Shown: positions 50,501-59,561, counted from the stretch's first letter. The stretch: 64,000 bases of DNA from Butyricicoccus faecihominis (GCF_024462775.1 NZ_JANGCE010000007.1:1-64000); one strand, 5' to 3'. Numbers and translations are program-made. Notes: a model not told the origin generated them from the sequence alone.

Positions 50501-51966
50501 GAAATGCCGGTCAGCTTTGTGATCTCCTCCGGGATCGGCTTGTGAGGATTGACGTAGGTTTGGAACGAATCCATGATCGCGCCGTCCTTGACGCGCACGG
50601 CCGCGATCTCGGTGATCTCCTCGCTCGCGGGATTAAGGCCGGTGGTCTCCAGATCGAATACGATGAAGGTGCCGTTCAGCGGCTCGTTGGATTTGCCGCG
50701 CACAACGGAGATCGTGTCCTCATCGTTGATATAGTACGCCTCGACGCCGTAAATGATCTTCATATCGCCGATGACGTCCTTTTGCTTGCCCTCCTGCGCG
50801 TGCAGCGCTTCGGGGAAAGCCTGCGCCACGCCGTGGTCGGTGATCGCCATCGCGCGGTGGCCCCAGCTGGCCGCGCGGCATAAAAGCGCGGAGGTCGCGC
50901 TCATACCGTCCATCGCGGACATATTGGTGTGCAGATGCAATTCGACGCGCTTCAACCCTTCGGCCTTATCCTGCCGCATGGGCTTTTTGGCCTTGACGAT
51001 GGCGGTCGGCTCCAACACCATTTCCTTGGCAAAGGAATCAAAGGTCATTTTGCCCTGTACGGTGCAGTAAAGCCCGGGCTTGATGCTCGATGCGATATCG
51101 CCCGCCTTATCGGCGGGAAAAAACTTGCTGATCCGCACCGAGTTGGTGCGGTCGGTCATATCGAAAGCGAGCTTGACATAGTCCTTGCCCGTTTTTTTGC
51201 TCTTGATATCGCGGTGATCGGTAAAGAACACCTCGCCTTGAATGGTGACCATATCGTACGCCATCACGGCTTCATTGACCGAAACGATCGGGTCCTGCAT
51301 CAGCTTGCCGAACAGCAGATCGGTCTCGCGCACCTTTTCGGTGCGGGGGCGGGCGTAGGCTCCGCCCTCCTGCCGTGGCGCGGGGCGCGGCTTTTTGGGC
51401 TTCGGCTCGGCCGCGGCGGCGGCCTGCGCTTCGTTTGCAATCGCCTTTTGCAGGATCTTTTCGCGGTGCTCTTCCGCGAGCGGCGCATCGTAAGCGTCCG
51501 TTTCGGCACGGACGGCGCGCACCGGACAGGGCGTGCCCAGCTCGTCCGCGATGCGGCGTTCCAGCTGGCGCAGCGCAACGGCAAAATGCTTTTCGCTCAC
51601 CTCGTCCATGGGAACGGACACGCCGCCGTCCTCATACCGCCAAGCGTCCGCGCGCAGCAGGCCGCGGGCGGACGGCATGCGAAACGCCATGTCTTCATAT
51701 AGGGTTTCGATATAGGCGGGCGTCGGCTCGCTCAGCTCGTAGCGCGGCTCGACAAAGACACGCTTTAAATCGTAAGCGCTCGCGATACAGCTTTCCACCT
51801 CGCGCAGCTGCGCGCGGCTGACCACGGTATCGTGCAGGTCCAGCTCAACCACCATCACCGTTTTATCGTCGCCAAACGCCAGCGAGCGCACCTCGCCCCC
51901 GGCGAGTTGCTGCGTCGCGATGCTGTCCCTGCACCGCTCAAAAAAGTCTGTCAGTTTACCCGGCAC
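47593..51966 (-). CDS. polC: DNA polymerase III alpha subunit, Gram-positive type
   Basis: 1457 aa with a GTG start (GGAG 8 nt upstream). Order: N-terminal domain, OB fold (VTIQGEVFFTDHRDIKSKKT, about 240), PHP domain (VELHLHTNMSAMDGM, about 340) split by a DnaQ-type 3'-5' exonuclease (FIVFDLETTGLN, HHRASEDAAV), then the polymerase with VGSRGSVGSSF and the catalytic PDIDLNFAGEYQ, the Zn region CPNCGKPLT, and C-terminal helix-hairpin-helix. It is the replicative, proofreading polymerase of Firmicutes. Last gene of the pyrH-to-polC series. Confidence 0.97.
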   Translation of the reverse strand: MPGKLTDFFERCRDSIATQQLAGGEVRSLAFGDDKTVMVVELDLHDTVVSRAQLREVESCIASAYDLKRVFVEPRYELSEPTPAYIETLYEDMAFRMPSARGLLRADAWRYEDGGVSVPMDEVSEKHFAVALRQLERRIADELGTPCPVRAVRAETDAYDAPLAEEHREKILQKAIANEAQAAAAAEPKPKKPRPAPRQEGGAYARPRTEKVRETDLLFGKLMQDPIVSVNEAVMAYDMVTIQGEVFFTDHRDIKSKKTGKDYVKLAFDMTDRTNSVRISKFFPADKAGDIASSIKPGLYCTVQGKMTFDSFAKEMVLEPTAIVKAKKPMRQDKAEGLKRVELHLHTNMSAMDGMSATSALLCRAASWGHRAMAITDHGVAQAFPEALHAQEGKQKDVIGDMKIIYGVEAYYINDEDTISVVRGKSNEPLNGTFIVFDLETTGLNPASEEITEIAAVRVKDGAIMDSFQTYVNPHKPIPEEITKLTGISDETVADAPELAEAVPKFLDWAGAYPFVAHNAGFDMGFLRTACKRLSIEKEFTSIDTLEMSRMMLPHLHKFKLNILAKELQVGPFEHHRASEDAAVLGRIFVKLLTRLQEEFHAVTVSDINPVLAAQTDRKNKLKNLPRYHFIILVKNQAGLRNLYQLISKSFLEYYNKRPIMPRSELIRHREGLIFGSACEAGEVFRAMTGGAEDAELERLASFYDYLEIQPTGNNNFMLAKGMAKDEEQLRDWNRKILAIADKLGKPCCATGDVHFLEPEDEAFRRILMAGQGFGDADNQAPLYLKTTDEMLKEFSYLGADRAYEVVVKNTNMVADWCDIIRPVPRENYPPHIDGAEEDLRNMSYEKAKRIYGDPLPELVQARLDRELNSIIGNGYAVMYIIAQKLVTKSLSDGYLVGSRGSVGSSFAAFTSDITEVNSLPPHYLCPDDKYIEWHDEYSCGVDLPDKLCPNCGKPLTKEGFGIPFETFLGFEGDKVPDIDLNFAGEYQSRIHYYTGEIFGHDHVFRAGTIGTVAEKTAYGYVKKYMDERGIECSRAEENRLAAGCTGVRRTSGQHPGGVVVVPKEIEIYDICPVQHPADDPDSDIITTHFEYHSIDANLLKLDELGHDDPTMIRHLENLTGVNAQEIPLDDPETMSLFHSCKALKYTGENPDTDAILGDLGCVAVPEFGTKFVRGMVKETHPSTFAELVSISGLSHGTDVWLGNAAELVRKGIPLSGCICCRDDIMNYLILQGVKPKLAFKTMESVRKGKGLTEEMEAAMLEQNVPDWYIDSCKKIKYMFPKAHAVAYVMMAFRIAWFKVHRPLAFYSAYFSVRAKGFDASCMIRGDKVCLDKMRELQMKDREKTITAAEKEMMVTLEVCHEFYRRGFTFEPMDVYASDATTFLVTETGLIPPFTSMPGIGEQAALNIVEERGNGNFLSAEELAVRCPKVSKSVIELLDQIGALGSMPKTTQISLFA

Positions 51967-52003
51967 GTTGCATACTCCAGTCTCTACTCCAAGTGCTATC
52001 GCA

Positions 52004-52026
52004 ACGGGCGGCCTTTGGCCGCCCGT
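52004..52026. terminator. GC-rich hairpin between ispG and polC
   Basis: ACGGGCGGCC (52004-52013) and GGCCGCCCGT (52017-52026) form a perfect stem with a 3-nt loop, 40 nt upstream of the polC start. No U-run follows, so it is probably a processing or stability element. A second small hairpin (GCCTGC/GCAGGC, about 52060-52082) lies next to it. Confidence 0.6.
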
Positions 52027-52094
52027 ATGCCTTTCCCGATATGCTGATCAAGGCGAAGCGTTGCCTGCATGAAAAGGCAGGCAGCTCTTTCGGA

Positions 52095-53150
52095 TCAAGC
52101 TTCATTGAACTTTGCTATTTCTTCCATCAGCGCGTCGACCAACTGCGCCTGCGGCACCTTGCGGAGGATCTCGCCCTTGCGGAACAGCAGGCCTTCGCCG
52201 TCGCCGCCCGCGATGCCAAGATCGGCCTCGCGCGCTTCGCCCGGACCGTTGACCGCGCAGCCCATGACGGCCACCTTGAGCCGCTTGCCCGTGACCGAAG
52301 CGCAGCGCTGTTCAACTTCCTTTGCAATACGGATCAGATCGATGCGCGTGCGCCCGCAGGTCGGGCAGGAGACGACGTTTACGCCGTCGTCGTTACGGCC
52401 CACGGCCTTTAAAATCGAGTACGCCGCGTGAATCTCGCGCACCGGGTCGTCGGTCAGCGAAACACGGATGGTATCGCCCACGCCGAGCGCGAGCAGGCCG
52501 CCGATACCGGCGGCTGATTTGACCGTGCCCATGTATTCGGTACCCGCCTCGGTCACGCCCAGATGAAGCGGATAGTCCGTCTTTTCGTGCGCGAGCAGAT
52601 AGGCCCGCATCGTGTCCGGCACGGAGGAGGATTTCATGGAAAGACAAATATCATCGAAATTGCAGTCATTGAGCAGCTTGACATGGTACAGCGCGGATTC
52701 GACCATGGCGTCGGGCGTCGGCCCGCCGTGCTTTTCAAGGATGTGCCGCTCGACCGAGCCGGAATTGACGCCGATGCGGATCGGAATCCCCCGCTCCTTC
52801 GCCGCGCGCACGACCTCGTGCACCCGGTCGGCTCCGCCGATATTGCCCGGATTCAAACGGATTTTGTGCACGCCCGCCTCAATCGCGGCGAGCGCCAACC
52901 GATAGTCGAAATGAATATCCGCAACCACCGGCAGCGGGCTTTCGCGGCAGATCGCGCGGAGCGCCTCGGCCGCTTCTGCGTCCGGCACGGCACAGCGGAC
53001 GATATGGCAGCCCGCATCGTTAAGGTCTGCGATTTGGCGAAGCGTCGCCTTCACATCCCGCGTGTCGGTATTGGTCATGGACTGCACCGCGATCTTGGCG
53101 CCGCCGCCGATCTTTACGCCGCCGACGTCGATCTGTTTTGTCTGTTTCAT
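52095..53150 (-). CDS. ispG: 4-hydroxy-3-methylbut-2-enyl diphosphate synthase
   Basis: 351 aa from ATG 53150 (AAGGAGA upstream). TIM-barrel N-terminal part (IAVQSMTNTDTRDVKATLRQ, CHIVRCAVPDAEAAEAL) and C-terminal [4Fe-4S] domain with VVSCPTCGRTRIDLIRI and VMGCAVNGPGEAREAD, the conserved CPTCGR...GCxVNGPGE ligands. It performs the reductive ring opening of MEcPP in the MEP pathway. It lies in the same block as dxr. Confidence 0.96.
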   Translation of the reverse strand: MKQTKQIDVGGVKIGGGAKIAVQSMTNTDTRDVKATLRQIADLNDAGCHIVRCAVPDAEAAEALRAICRESPLPVVADIHFDYRLALAAIEAGVHKIRLNPGNIGGADRVHEVVRAAKERGIPIRIGVNSGSVERHILEKHGGPTPDAMVESALYHVKLLNDCNFDDICLSMKSSSVPDTMRAYLLAHEKTDYPLHLGVTEAGTEYMGTVKSAAGIGGLLALGVGDTIRVSLTDDPVREIHAAYSILKAVGRNDDGVNVVSCPTCGRTRIDLIRIAKEVEQRCASVTGKRLKVAVMGCAVNGPGEAREADLGIAGGDGEGLLFRKGEILRKVPQAQLVDALMEEIAKFNEA

Positions 53151-53218
53151 GCTGTGCCATCTCCTTTTATTTTTTATTTCCCCAGTCAGAGATATCGCTT
53201 CGTATTCACATTCCTGTT

Positions 53219-53247
53219 TGGCGGCGGGATGAGGACACCCCGCCCAC
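53219..53247. repeat. GTAGGGCG-type palindromic repeat
   Basis: GGCGGCGGGATGAGGACACC then CCGCCCAC. On the minus strand GTGGGCGGGGTGTCC matches the repeat at 20621-20646. It sits in the ispG-rseP gap. Confidence 0.6.
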
Positions 53248-53285
53248 ATGCGCCAGCATTTCCTTATAAAACGCCCACGGTGTAG

Positions 53286-54317
53286 CTACCCGCGAAAGAT
53301 AATGCGGAAAATATCCTGCCCCGTGACGTAGACCATCAAGGCGAGCAGCAGCATCAACCCGGCCGCATGGACGTAGCCCTCGTATTTGGGGGACACGGGC
53401 TTGCGGCGAATCCCTTCCAGAATCAGAAATACCAACCGGCCGCCGTCCAGCGCGGGCAGCGGCAGCAGGTTCATCACGCCAAGGTTGATCGAGATAAACG
53501 CGACCAGATGGAAGAAATATACCATGCTTTGCTTGGCGGTGTTGGCCATGACCTCGGCCACGCCGACCGGGCCCGAAAGCTGATCGATACCGACCTGACC
53601 GGTGACCAGCTGGCCAAGGCTGGACCAGACCAGCCGCGCGTAATTGACCGAGGTCCGCGCGGCCAAATTGATACGCAGCGAAAGCGTCGCTTTTTGCTCG
53701 GCAAAGGTCAGGCCAATCAGCTTGCCGCCCGCCCCGTCGTCGATCGTGCGTTCCAAACGAACATCCGGCAGGGTCACGCGTTTGCCGTCCCGTTTGACGA
53801 CGATCTCATACGAGGAATCCTTGCCGCGCGCGAGCGCGGTATCGAAATCCCCGCGCTCTAAAATGTGGTAGCCATCCACCTTGAGCACGGTGTCGCCGGG
53901 CTCAAGCGCGCCCGCCGCAGTGCTTTCAGGCTGAACAGCTTCCAGCGTAGAGATAATATAACCGCCATTCGGCGCATTGGGCTGCAAAACAAAGCAGACG
54001 ATCAAAAAGCCGACGATGAAATTCATCAGCGCGCCCGCAACGACAATGAGCATGCGGCGGCGCAGCTTTGCCTTGCCGAAGGAATGCTCGCTTTCGCTTT
54101 CGCCGTCCTCCCCCTCCATCACGCATGCGCCGCCGAAGGGCAGCAGCTTCAGGCAGTATAACGTGCCATGATACGTTTTGGAAAACAGCGTCGGCCCCAT
54201 GCCGATCCAGAACTCGTTTACCTGCACACCGCCCCGCTTGGCGGTGATGAAATGGCCGAACTCGTGCACGATGACGAGCACGCCAAACGCTAGTATTGCA
54301 AGGATAATTTGCAGCAA
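53286..54317 (-). CDS. rseP: Site-2 intramembrane metalloprotease RseP
   Basis: 343 aa from TTG 54317, chosen because AAAGGAG lies 7 nt upstream; the frame extends to 54338 without an SD. The Zn site HEFGH is in the first membrane segment (VLVIVHEFGHFITAKR). A PDZ domain follows (about 120-190, AGALEPGDTVLKVDGYHI), then NLLPLPALDGGRLVFLILEG, with the third ligand Asp, in the last helices. It cleaves membrane-anchored anti-sigma factors or remnant signal peptides. Confidence 0.93.
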   Translation of the reverse strand: MLQIILAILAFGVLVIVHEFGHFITAKRGGVQVNEFWIGMGPTLFSKTYHGTLYCLKLLPFGGACVMEGEDGESESEHSFGKAKLRRRMLIVVAGALMNFIVGFLIVCFVLQPNAPNGGYIISTLEAVQPESTAAGALEPGDTVLKVDGYHILERGDFDTALARGKDSSYEIVVKRDGKRVTLPDVRLERTIDDGAGGKLIGLTFAEQKATLSLRINLAARTSVNYARLVWSSLGQLVTGQVGIDQLSGPVGVAEVMANTAKQSMVYFFHLVAFISINLGVMNLLPLPALDGGRLVFLILEGIRRKPVSPKYEGYVHAAGLMLLLALMVYVTGQDIFRIIFRG

Positions 54318-54362
54318 ATTGGTGCTCCTTTCAATCAAGAGGGGGAAAATAACAAATCGCTT

Positions 54363-55499
54363 TTAGCCGTTTACCGCGCGCACGCGCGCCTCGCGGTCGC
54401 TTTCCAGAATATCGGAAAGCGTGGGTTCTTTCACAAAGCGCACATCGAGCAGCGCCTTTTCCACGCGCTCCGCGATCTCGTAAAAAGCGATATCGCCGGC
54501 AAGGAAAGCGGCAACGGCGGCCTCGTTCGCGCCGCTGAGGACCGCGCCCAGATTGCCGCGCCCCGCGGCCGCGCTGCGCGCCAGACGGATGGACGGGAAC
54601 GCGGTTTCATCCGGTTCGTAAAAGGAAAAGCTGCCCGCTTTCGCAAGGTTCAAACGTTCCGCCTTGCAGGGCAGGCGCGCGGGATATGTCAGCGCGTACT
54701 GGATGGGCAGGCGCATATCGGGCACGCCGAGCTGCGCCAGCACCGCGCCGTCCGCGAACTCGATCGCGGAATGGATGATACTTTCGCGGTGGATGACGAT
54801 CTCGATATCCTCCTGCGGCATATCGTACAGCCACATGGCTTCGATCAGCTCAAGGCCCTTGTTCATCATGGTCGCGGAATCGATGGTGATCTTGTTGCCC
54901 ATCGACCAGTTGGGATGCTGTAACGCCTGCTCCAAGGTGACAGAACGCATTTCGGCGGCTGTTTTACCAAAAAACGGCCCGCCGGACGCCGTGAGGATGA
55001 TCTTCGCCAGCGGGTTGCCGCCGGCGGCCTGCACGCACTGGAAGATTGCCGAGTGCTCGGAATCCACCGGCAGGATCTTCACATGCTTTTCCCGCGCCCG
55101 GTCCATGACCAGCTTGCCCGCGCACACGAGCGTTTCCTTATTGGCCAGCGCGATATCGCAGCCCGCGTCGATCGCGGCGAGCGTCGGCTTCAGACCGACC
55201 ATGCCGACCACCGCGGTAACCACCGTGTCCGCGCCCGACGCGGCGGCGCAAGTAACCAGACCGTCTTCGCCCGCCAGCACCTCGATATCGGTATCGGCTA
55301 GCTTGGTTTTCAGATCCTTCGCGGCCGCCTCGTCAACCGCGCACACCATTTTCGGGTGCAGCGCACGCGCCTGCTTCTCCAGTAAGTCTATGCGGTGGAA
55401 TGTGGTCAATGCGGTGATTTCGGCTTCTATCGACGGCAAAATATCGACAGTCTGCGTGCCGATCGAGCCGGTCGAGCCTAAAATTGCAATTTTTTTCAT
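54363..55499 (-). CDS. dxr: 1-deoxy-D-xylulose 5-phosphate reductoisomerase
   Basis: 378 aa. The NADPH-binding GSTGSIGTQTVDIL lies at the N-terminus. The catalytic part has LPVDSEHSAIFQCVQ (metal ligands Asp/Glu) and LTASGGPFF, with GNKITIDSATMMNKGLELIE. It converts DXP to MEP, the first committed step of the MEP isoprenoid pathway. Its genomic partners uppS (isoprenoid user) and ispG are in the same block. Confidence 0.97.
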   Translation of the reverse strand: MKKIAILGSTGSIGTQTVDILPSIEAEITALTTFHRIDLLEKQARALHPKMVCAVDEAAAKDLKTKLADTDIEVLAGEDGLVTCAAASGADTVVTAVVGMVGLKPTLAAIDAGCDIALANKETLVCAGKLVMDRAREKHVKILPVDSEHSAIFQCVQAAGGNPLAKIILTASGGPFFGKTAAEMRSVTLEQALQHPNWSMGNKITIDSATMMNKGLELIEAMWLYDMPQEDIEIVIHRESIIHSAIEFADGAVLAQLGVPDMRLPIQYALTYPARLPCKAERLNLAKAGSFSFYEPDETAFPSIRLARSAAAGRGNLGAVLSGANEAAVAAFLAGDIAFYEIAERVEKALLDVRFVKEPTLSDILESDREARVRAVNG

Positions 55500-55521
55500 G
55501 CCAAGTCCTCGTTTCTTTCCC

Positions 55522-56340
55522 TTACCAAATCACGCGGAACAGAATTTCCGCCACCGGCGAAACGAACAGCACGCTGTCGAAACGATCGAGCACCCCGCCG
55601 TGGCCGGGAAAAATGCTGCCGTAATCCTTAATGCCGGTCTGCCGCTTGATCACGGAGAACGACAGATCGCCTAAAACGCCGAGCACCGCGCCGCCCGCGC
55701 CAAGCGCCGCGCCCGCCCAGATCGGCAGCTCAAGATCGAGGAACACGTTCATCAGCACCGCCGCCAGCATGACAAGAAGCGCGCCGCCGATTACGCCGCC
55801 TACCGCGCCCTCCACCGTCTTTTTAGGGCTGACGACGGGCGCGAGCTTATGCTTGCCGAAAAACAGCCCGGTAAACAGCGCGCACGTATCCGCGCCCCAC
55901 GCCGCGAGCAGCGGCAGCAGCACAAGAAACGGGCCGTGGTGGTACTCCATCTGGAAAATGCGCAGCAGGGACAGCATCAGGTACGGCACAATGAGCGCAC
56001 CGAAAAAGCCCCAAGCGATTTCTCCCGCCCGCATGCTGTCGTGAAAGCGCAGCAAAATAACAAACGAAAGCAGCAGCATCGACAGAACGAGAACCTGCAC
56101 GACCGCCTGCATGCCAAATTCCACGAGCGAGGAATGCCCCGCCGCGAACAAAAACGAAATGAGGCAGCTAAGCATCAGCATCAGCCGGTTGCGCACCAGC
56201 CCGGTCGAACCGAGCACCTCATAGGTGGCAAGCACGCACAGGGCGGCCACAATCAGTTCCAGTACAACGGGCGGAAACACATACAGCGCGAGCAGGACGA
56301 ATACAAAGCCCACAACGCCGAACAGCACCCTTGTTTTCAT
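55522..56340 (-). CDS. cdsA: Phosphatidate cytidylyltransferase
   Basis: 272 aa polytopic membrane enzyme (about eight segments). The C-terminal signature is LGVLGDLSFSVIKRQTGIKDYGSIFPGHGGVLDRFDS, the CDS family pattern with catalytic Asp residues. SPKKTVEGAVGG is also conserved. It makes CDP-diacylglycerol for phospholipid synthesis. It lies between uppS and dxr, as in most Firmicutes. Confidence 0.96.
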   Translation of the reverse strand: MKTRVLFGVVGFVFVLLALYVFPPVVLELIVAALCVLATYEVLGSTGLVRNRLMLMLSCLISFLFAAGHSSLVEFGMQAVVQVLVLSMLLLSFVILLRFHDSMRAGEIAWGFFGALIVPYLMLSLLRIFQMEYHHGPFLVLLPLLAAWGADTCALFTGLFFGKHKLAPVVSPKKTVEGAVGGVIGGALLVMLAAVLMNVFLDLELPIWAGAALGAGGAVLGVLGDLSFSVIKRQTGIKDYGSIFPGHGGVLDRFDSVLFVSPVAEILFRVIW

Positions 56341-56364
56341 ATCAATAGTTCCCCTTGCTACTTT

Positions 56365-57111
56365 TTATACGCCGCCGAACCGGCGGTTTCTGCGATGGTA
56401 CGCCTCGATCGCGGCGTCCATGTCGCTCGGCTTAAAATCAGGCCAAAGGACATCGGTAAAGTAATACTCCGCATAGGCCGATTGCCACAGCAGGAAGTTG
56501 GAGGTGCGGATTTCGCCCGAGGGACGGATGATCAGATCCGGATCGGGCATGTGTGCGGTGTAAAGCCGCGCGCCGATCGTTTCCTCCGTTATATCGCCCG
56601 GTTCGAGCGTGCCAGCCTTTACTTCCTCCGCGATGCGGCGCACGGCGTTTTTGATCTCATCCCGTCCGCCGTAATTGATGCAGAGCGAGGCAGTCGCGGC
56701 GTCCGGCCCGAGCGTGTCGGCAATGCGGTCGGTCTCTTCAATCTGCCGCAGGATATCCTCCGGCAGAGGCGACAGGTCGCCCAGCACGCGCACGGCCACG
56801 CCGCGCTGGAACATCGTTTCCGCCGCTTCCTTGAGATAACGGCGGAACAGGTCCATCAGCGCCGAGACCTCTTCTTCCGGACGCTTCCAATTTTCAGTAG
56901 AAAAAGCGTACACCGTGAAGTACTGCACGCCGATATCCTTGCAGTAGGTCGCGACCGTGCGGAAGGTCTCCGCCCCGACCTTATGCCCCGCTTTCCGCGG
57001 CAGGCCGCGTTTTTTCGCCCAGCGGCCGTTGCCGTCCATGATTACGGCGATATGGCGCGGCGGCGCCGGACGATCGGCGGCAGCTTTCTTTTTTCGCTCA
57101 AACAAGCCCAC
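56365..57111 (-). CDS. uppS: Undecaprenyl diphosphate synthase (cis-prenyltransferase)
   Basis: 248 aa with a GTG start preceded by GGGGGATA. HIAVIMDGNGRWAKKRGLPR is the active-site block with the catalytic Asp. YFTVYAFSTENWKRP, RDEIKNAVRR and DPDLIIRPSGEIRTSNFLLWQSAYAEYYF are the other UPPS signatures. It makes the C55 carrier lipid for cell-wall synthesis. It follows frr on the same strand. Confidence 0.96.
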   Translation of the reverse strand: MGLFERKKKAAADRPAPPRHIAVIMDGNGRWAKKRGLPRKAGHKVGAETFRTVATYCKDIGVQYFTVYAFSTENWKRPEEEVSALMDLFRRYLKEAAETMFQRGVAVRVLGDLSPLPEDILRQIEETDRIADTLGPDAATASLCINYGGRDEIKNAVRRIAEEVKAGTLEPGDITEETIGARLYTAHMPDPDLIIRPSGEIRTSNFLLWQSAYAEYYFTDVLWPDFKPSDMDAAIEAYHRRNRRFGGV

Positions 57112-57196
57112 AGTTTATCCCCCATATTTGGTCCACGCCCTTTATAGCACGGGCGATTCCATAGAAATGGGCGGCGTACCGCCGCCCATCCCCTTT

Positions 57197-57751
57197 TTAT
57201 ACTTCTGCCAATTCCTTGGACTTGGTGGCGACCAGACTATCGATCTCTTTTACGTACTTATCGGTCAGCTTCTGGAGCTTCTCTTCGCTCTCGTGCATTT
57301 CGTCCTCGGTCATTTCGTTCTTTTTATGAGCCGCCTTGCACTTGTCGATGCCTTCGCGGCGTACGTTGCGCAGCGCAACCTTGGCGTCCTCGCCCGTCTT
57401 GGCCACGCCCTTGATGAGCTCCTTGCGGCGCTCCTCGGTCAGCGGCGGGAAAGAAAGGCGGATCTGCTTGCCGTCGTTCTGCGGATTAATGCCCAGATCG
57501 GAGGTTTGAATCGCTTTTTCGATCATTTTCAGCGTGGAAGCGTCCCACGGCTGGATAGAGAGCGTGCGGGGATCGGGCGTGGATACCGCGGCCACCTGAT
57601 TCAGCGGCGTGGGCGTGTTATAATAGTCGATAGTAATCTTGTTCAGAACGCCCGGGTTGGCACGGCCAGCGCGCACCGCGGCCAGCTCCTGCGCCAGCAC
57701 ATCGAGGGTTTTCTGCATTTTGTGTTCGTAAGGTTTCATATCAGCTTTCAT
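57197..57751 (-). CDS. frr: Ribosome recycling factor
   Basis: 184 aa. LDVLAQELAAVRAGRANPGVLNKI and LSFPPLTEERRKELIKGVAK with VALRNVRREGIDKCK are the RRF core sequences. It splits post-termination ribosomes with EF-G. SD AGGAGGAG overlaps the pyrH 3' end. The pyrH-frr-uppS order is the conserved bacterial arrangement. Confidence 0.97.
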   Translation of the reverse strand: MKADMKPYEHKMQKTLDVLAQELAAVRAGRANPGVLNKITIDYYNTPTPLNQVAAVSTPDPRTLSIQPWDASTLKMIEKAIQTSDLGINPQNDGKQIRLSFPPLTEERRKELIKGVAKTGEDAKVALRNVRREGIDKCKAAHKKNEMTEDEMHESEEKLQKLTDKYVKEIDSLVATKSKELAEV

Positions 57752-57752
57752 T

Positions 57753-58478
57753 TTACTTCTCCTCCTGTACGATCGTACCGATTTGTTCGCCGTTCACGGC
57801 GCGGTGAATATTTTCGGGATCCGACAGTGCGAACACCAGAATCGGAATGTGGTTATCCATGGAAAGCGAGGTCGCCGTCGTATCCATAACGCCAAGGCCT
57901 TGGTTCAGCACATCCATATACGACAGGTGGTCGTATTTTTTAGCATCCGGGTTTTTGGCGGGATCGGAATCGTACACGCCGTCGATATTCTTGGCGAGCA
58001 GGATCACCTCCGCGCCGATCTCGGCCGCGCGCAGCACAGCGGCGGTATCGGTAGAAAAGAAGGGGTTGCCGGTGCCGCAGCCGAAAATAACGACGCGGCC
58101 CTTTTCCAGATGGCGCACGGCGCGCTGCCGGATGTACGGTTCGGCAATGCGGTCCATCTCGATCGCGGTCTGTACGCGTACCGGCACCTCGCGCTGTTCC
58201 AGCGCGTCCGCCAAAGCAAGGGCGTTGATTGTTGTGGCAAGCATGCCCATATGGTCGGCGCGGGTGCGCTCCATTTTGCCGCCGCCGTCCTTAACGCCGC
58301 GCCAGAAGTTGCCGCCGCCGACGACCACGCCGATTTCGGTACCTTCCGCGTTGCACTTCTTGATCACATCGCACACCGGGCCGATTACGTCAAAGTTCAG
58401 GCCGAAATGCCGGTCGCCCGCGAGCGCTTCCCCGCTGATCTTGATGAGCACGCGCTTGTATTTGGGTGTCTGCATCAT
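57753..58478 (-). CDS. pyrH: UMP kinase
   Basis: 241 aa amino-acid-kinase fold. [15 protein letters not shown] (ATP site), [32 protein letters not shown] and [20 protein letters not shown] are family blocks. It phosphorylates UMP to UDP. Two ATG codons in a row at the start follow AAAGGAG. First gene of the pyrH-frr-uppS-cdsA-dxr-rseP-ispG-polC series. Confidence 0.97.
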   Translation of the reverse strand: MMQTPKYKRVLIKISGEALAGDRHFGLNFDVIGPVCDVIKKCNAEGTEIGVVVGGGNFWRGVKDGGGKMERTRADHMGMLATTINALALADALEQREVPVRVQTAIEMDRIAEPYIRQRAVRHLEKGRVVIFGCGTGNPFFSTDTAAVLRAAEIGAEVILLAKNIDGVYDSDPAKNPDAKKYDHLSYMDVLNQGLGVMDTTATSLSMDNHIPILVFALSDPENIHRAVNGEQIGTIVQEEK

Positions 58479-58512
58479 AACACTCCTTTAATTGATCATA
58501 TTCCTATCCACT

Positions 58513-58541
58513 ATTTTACCCTAATTGGCCCGACATTGCAA
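58513..58541 (-). promoter_or_regulatory. Promoter of the pyrH-polC series
   Basis: TTGCAA (58536-58541), a 17-nt spacer and TAAAAT (58513-58518) on the minus strand. Confidence 0.7.
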
Positions 58542-58591
58542 AGGGTTTTGCTCCTTTTTTACAATTTGTCCATAGGCGCGTCTTTTGCGTG

Positions 58592-58621
58592 CAAAAGGCC
58601 CCGTCCAAAATGGACGGGGCC
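58592..58621 (-). terminator. Terminator of the iolE-like gene
   Basis: GGCCCCGTCCA (58597-58607) pairs perfectly with TGGACGGGGCC (58611-58621). On the minus strand TTTTGC follows. Confidence 0.88.
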
Positions 58622-58634
58622 AGTATGTATTTGC

Positions 58635-59561
58635 TTACTTGAGGGCGACTTCGCCGCTCAGGCCGGTGTGCTTGGTGATATACTCGCGGCCCATCTTGGA
58701 GTACTCGAACGGATTGGCCTTGGCCGGGTCCTGCTCGGCTTCTACCATGATCCAGCCCTCGTATCCGGCCTTATCGAGCAGGTCGAATACGGCGTCGAAG
58801 TCCACGCAGCCGTCCGGATCGCCCGGAACGGTGAAAGCGCCGTTGCGGACAGCCTTCAGGAAGGACCAATCTTCGGCCTTGACCTTCTCAACGATCGGCA
58901 TGCGCATGTTCTTCAGGTGAACGTGGCCGACGCGGGAAGCGAATTTGCCCAGAACAGCAACCGGGTCCTCGCCCGCGAAGGTGAAGTGGCCGGTATCGAA
59001 GCAGAGGAATACGTACTTGGGATCGGTGTTCTCCATCAGGCGAATGGTCTCTTCAACCGTCTGGCACACGGTGCCCATGTGATGGTGGAAGCAGGTCTTG
59101 ATGCCGTACTTCTCCATGGAGAGCTTGCCCAGCTTGTTCAGGCCGTCGCAGAAACGGGCCCACTCGTCGTCGTTCATGATGCGCTTGTCCTTCAGAACGC
59201 GCTTGTCCTCCATACCCTGAATAGAGCCGGACTGCTCGGAAACGTTGATGGCGCTGGCGCCAACGTAGGACAGGTACTCAAGCTCCTTGATGAACTCGGC
59301 CTCAGTCTCTTCATACGGCTTGTCAACCAAGAAGGAAGAGAACCACTTGGACGCGATGGTCATGTTGCGCGCGTCGAGCATGTGCTTGAGGACTTCCTTA
59401 TCCTCCGGGTACTTATGGCCGACTTCGCAGCCGTCGTAGCCGGCGAGCTTCATTTCGGAAATGCACTGCTGGAATGTGTTCTCGTCGCCAAGATCCCACA
59501 TATCATCATTGGACCAACCGATCGGGCAGATACCTAACTTTACCTTGTTCGGATCTAACAT
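58635..59561 (-). CDS. Sugar phosphate isomerase/epimerase, IolE-like
   Basis: 308 aa AP-endonuclease-2 type TIM barrel. LGICPIGWSNDDMWDLGDENT is the inosose dehydratase start. Metal ligands lie in TCFHHHMGTVCQ, FLCFDTGHFTFAGEDP, RVGHVHLKNMR and WIMVEAEQDP. It matches IolE (2-keto-myo-inositol dehydratase), but no other iol gene is near, so another keto-polyol substrate is possible. SD TTGGAGGAA before the ATG. Confidence 0.87.
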   Translation of the reverse strand: MLDPNKVKLGICPIGWSNDDMWDLGDENTFQQCISEMKLAGYDGCEVGHKYPEDKEVLKHMLDARNMTIASKWFSSFLVDKPYEETEAEFIKELEYLSYVGASAINVSEQSGSIQGMEDKRVLKDKRIMNDDEWARFCDGLNKLGKLSMEKYGIKTCFHHHMGTVCQTVEETIRLMENTDPKYVFLCFDTGHFTFAGEDPVAVLGKFASRVGHVHLKNMRMPIVEKVKAEDWSFLKAVRNGAFTVPGDPDGCVDFDAVFDLLDKAGYEGWIMVEAEQDPAKANPFEYSKMGREYITKHTGLSGEVALK

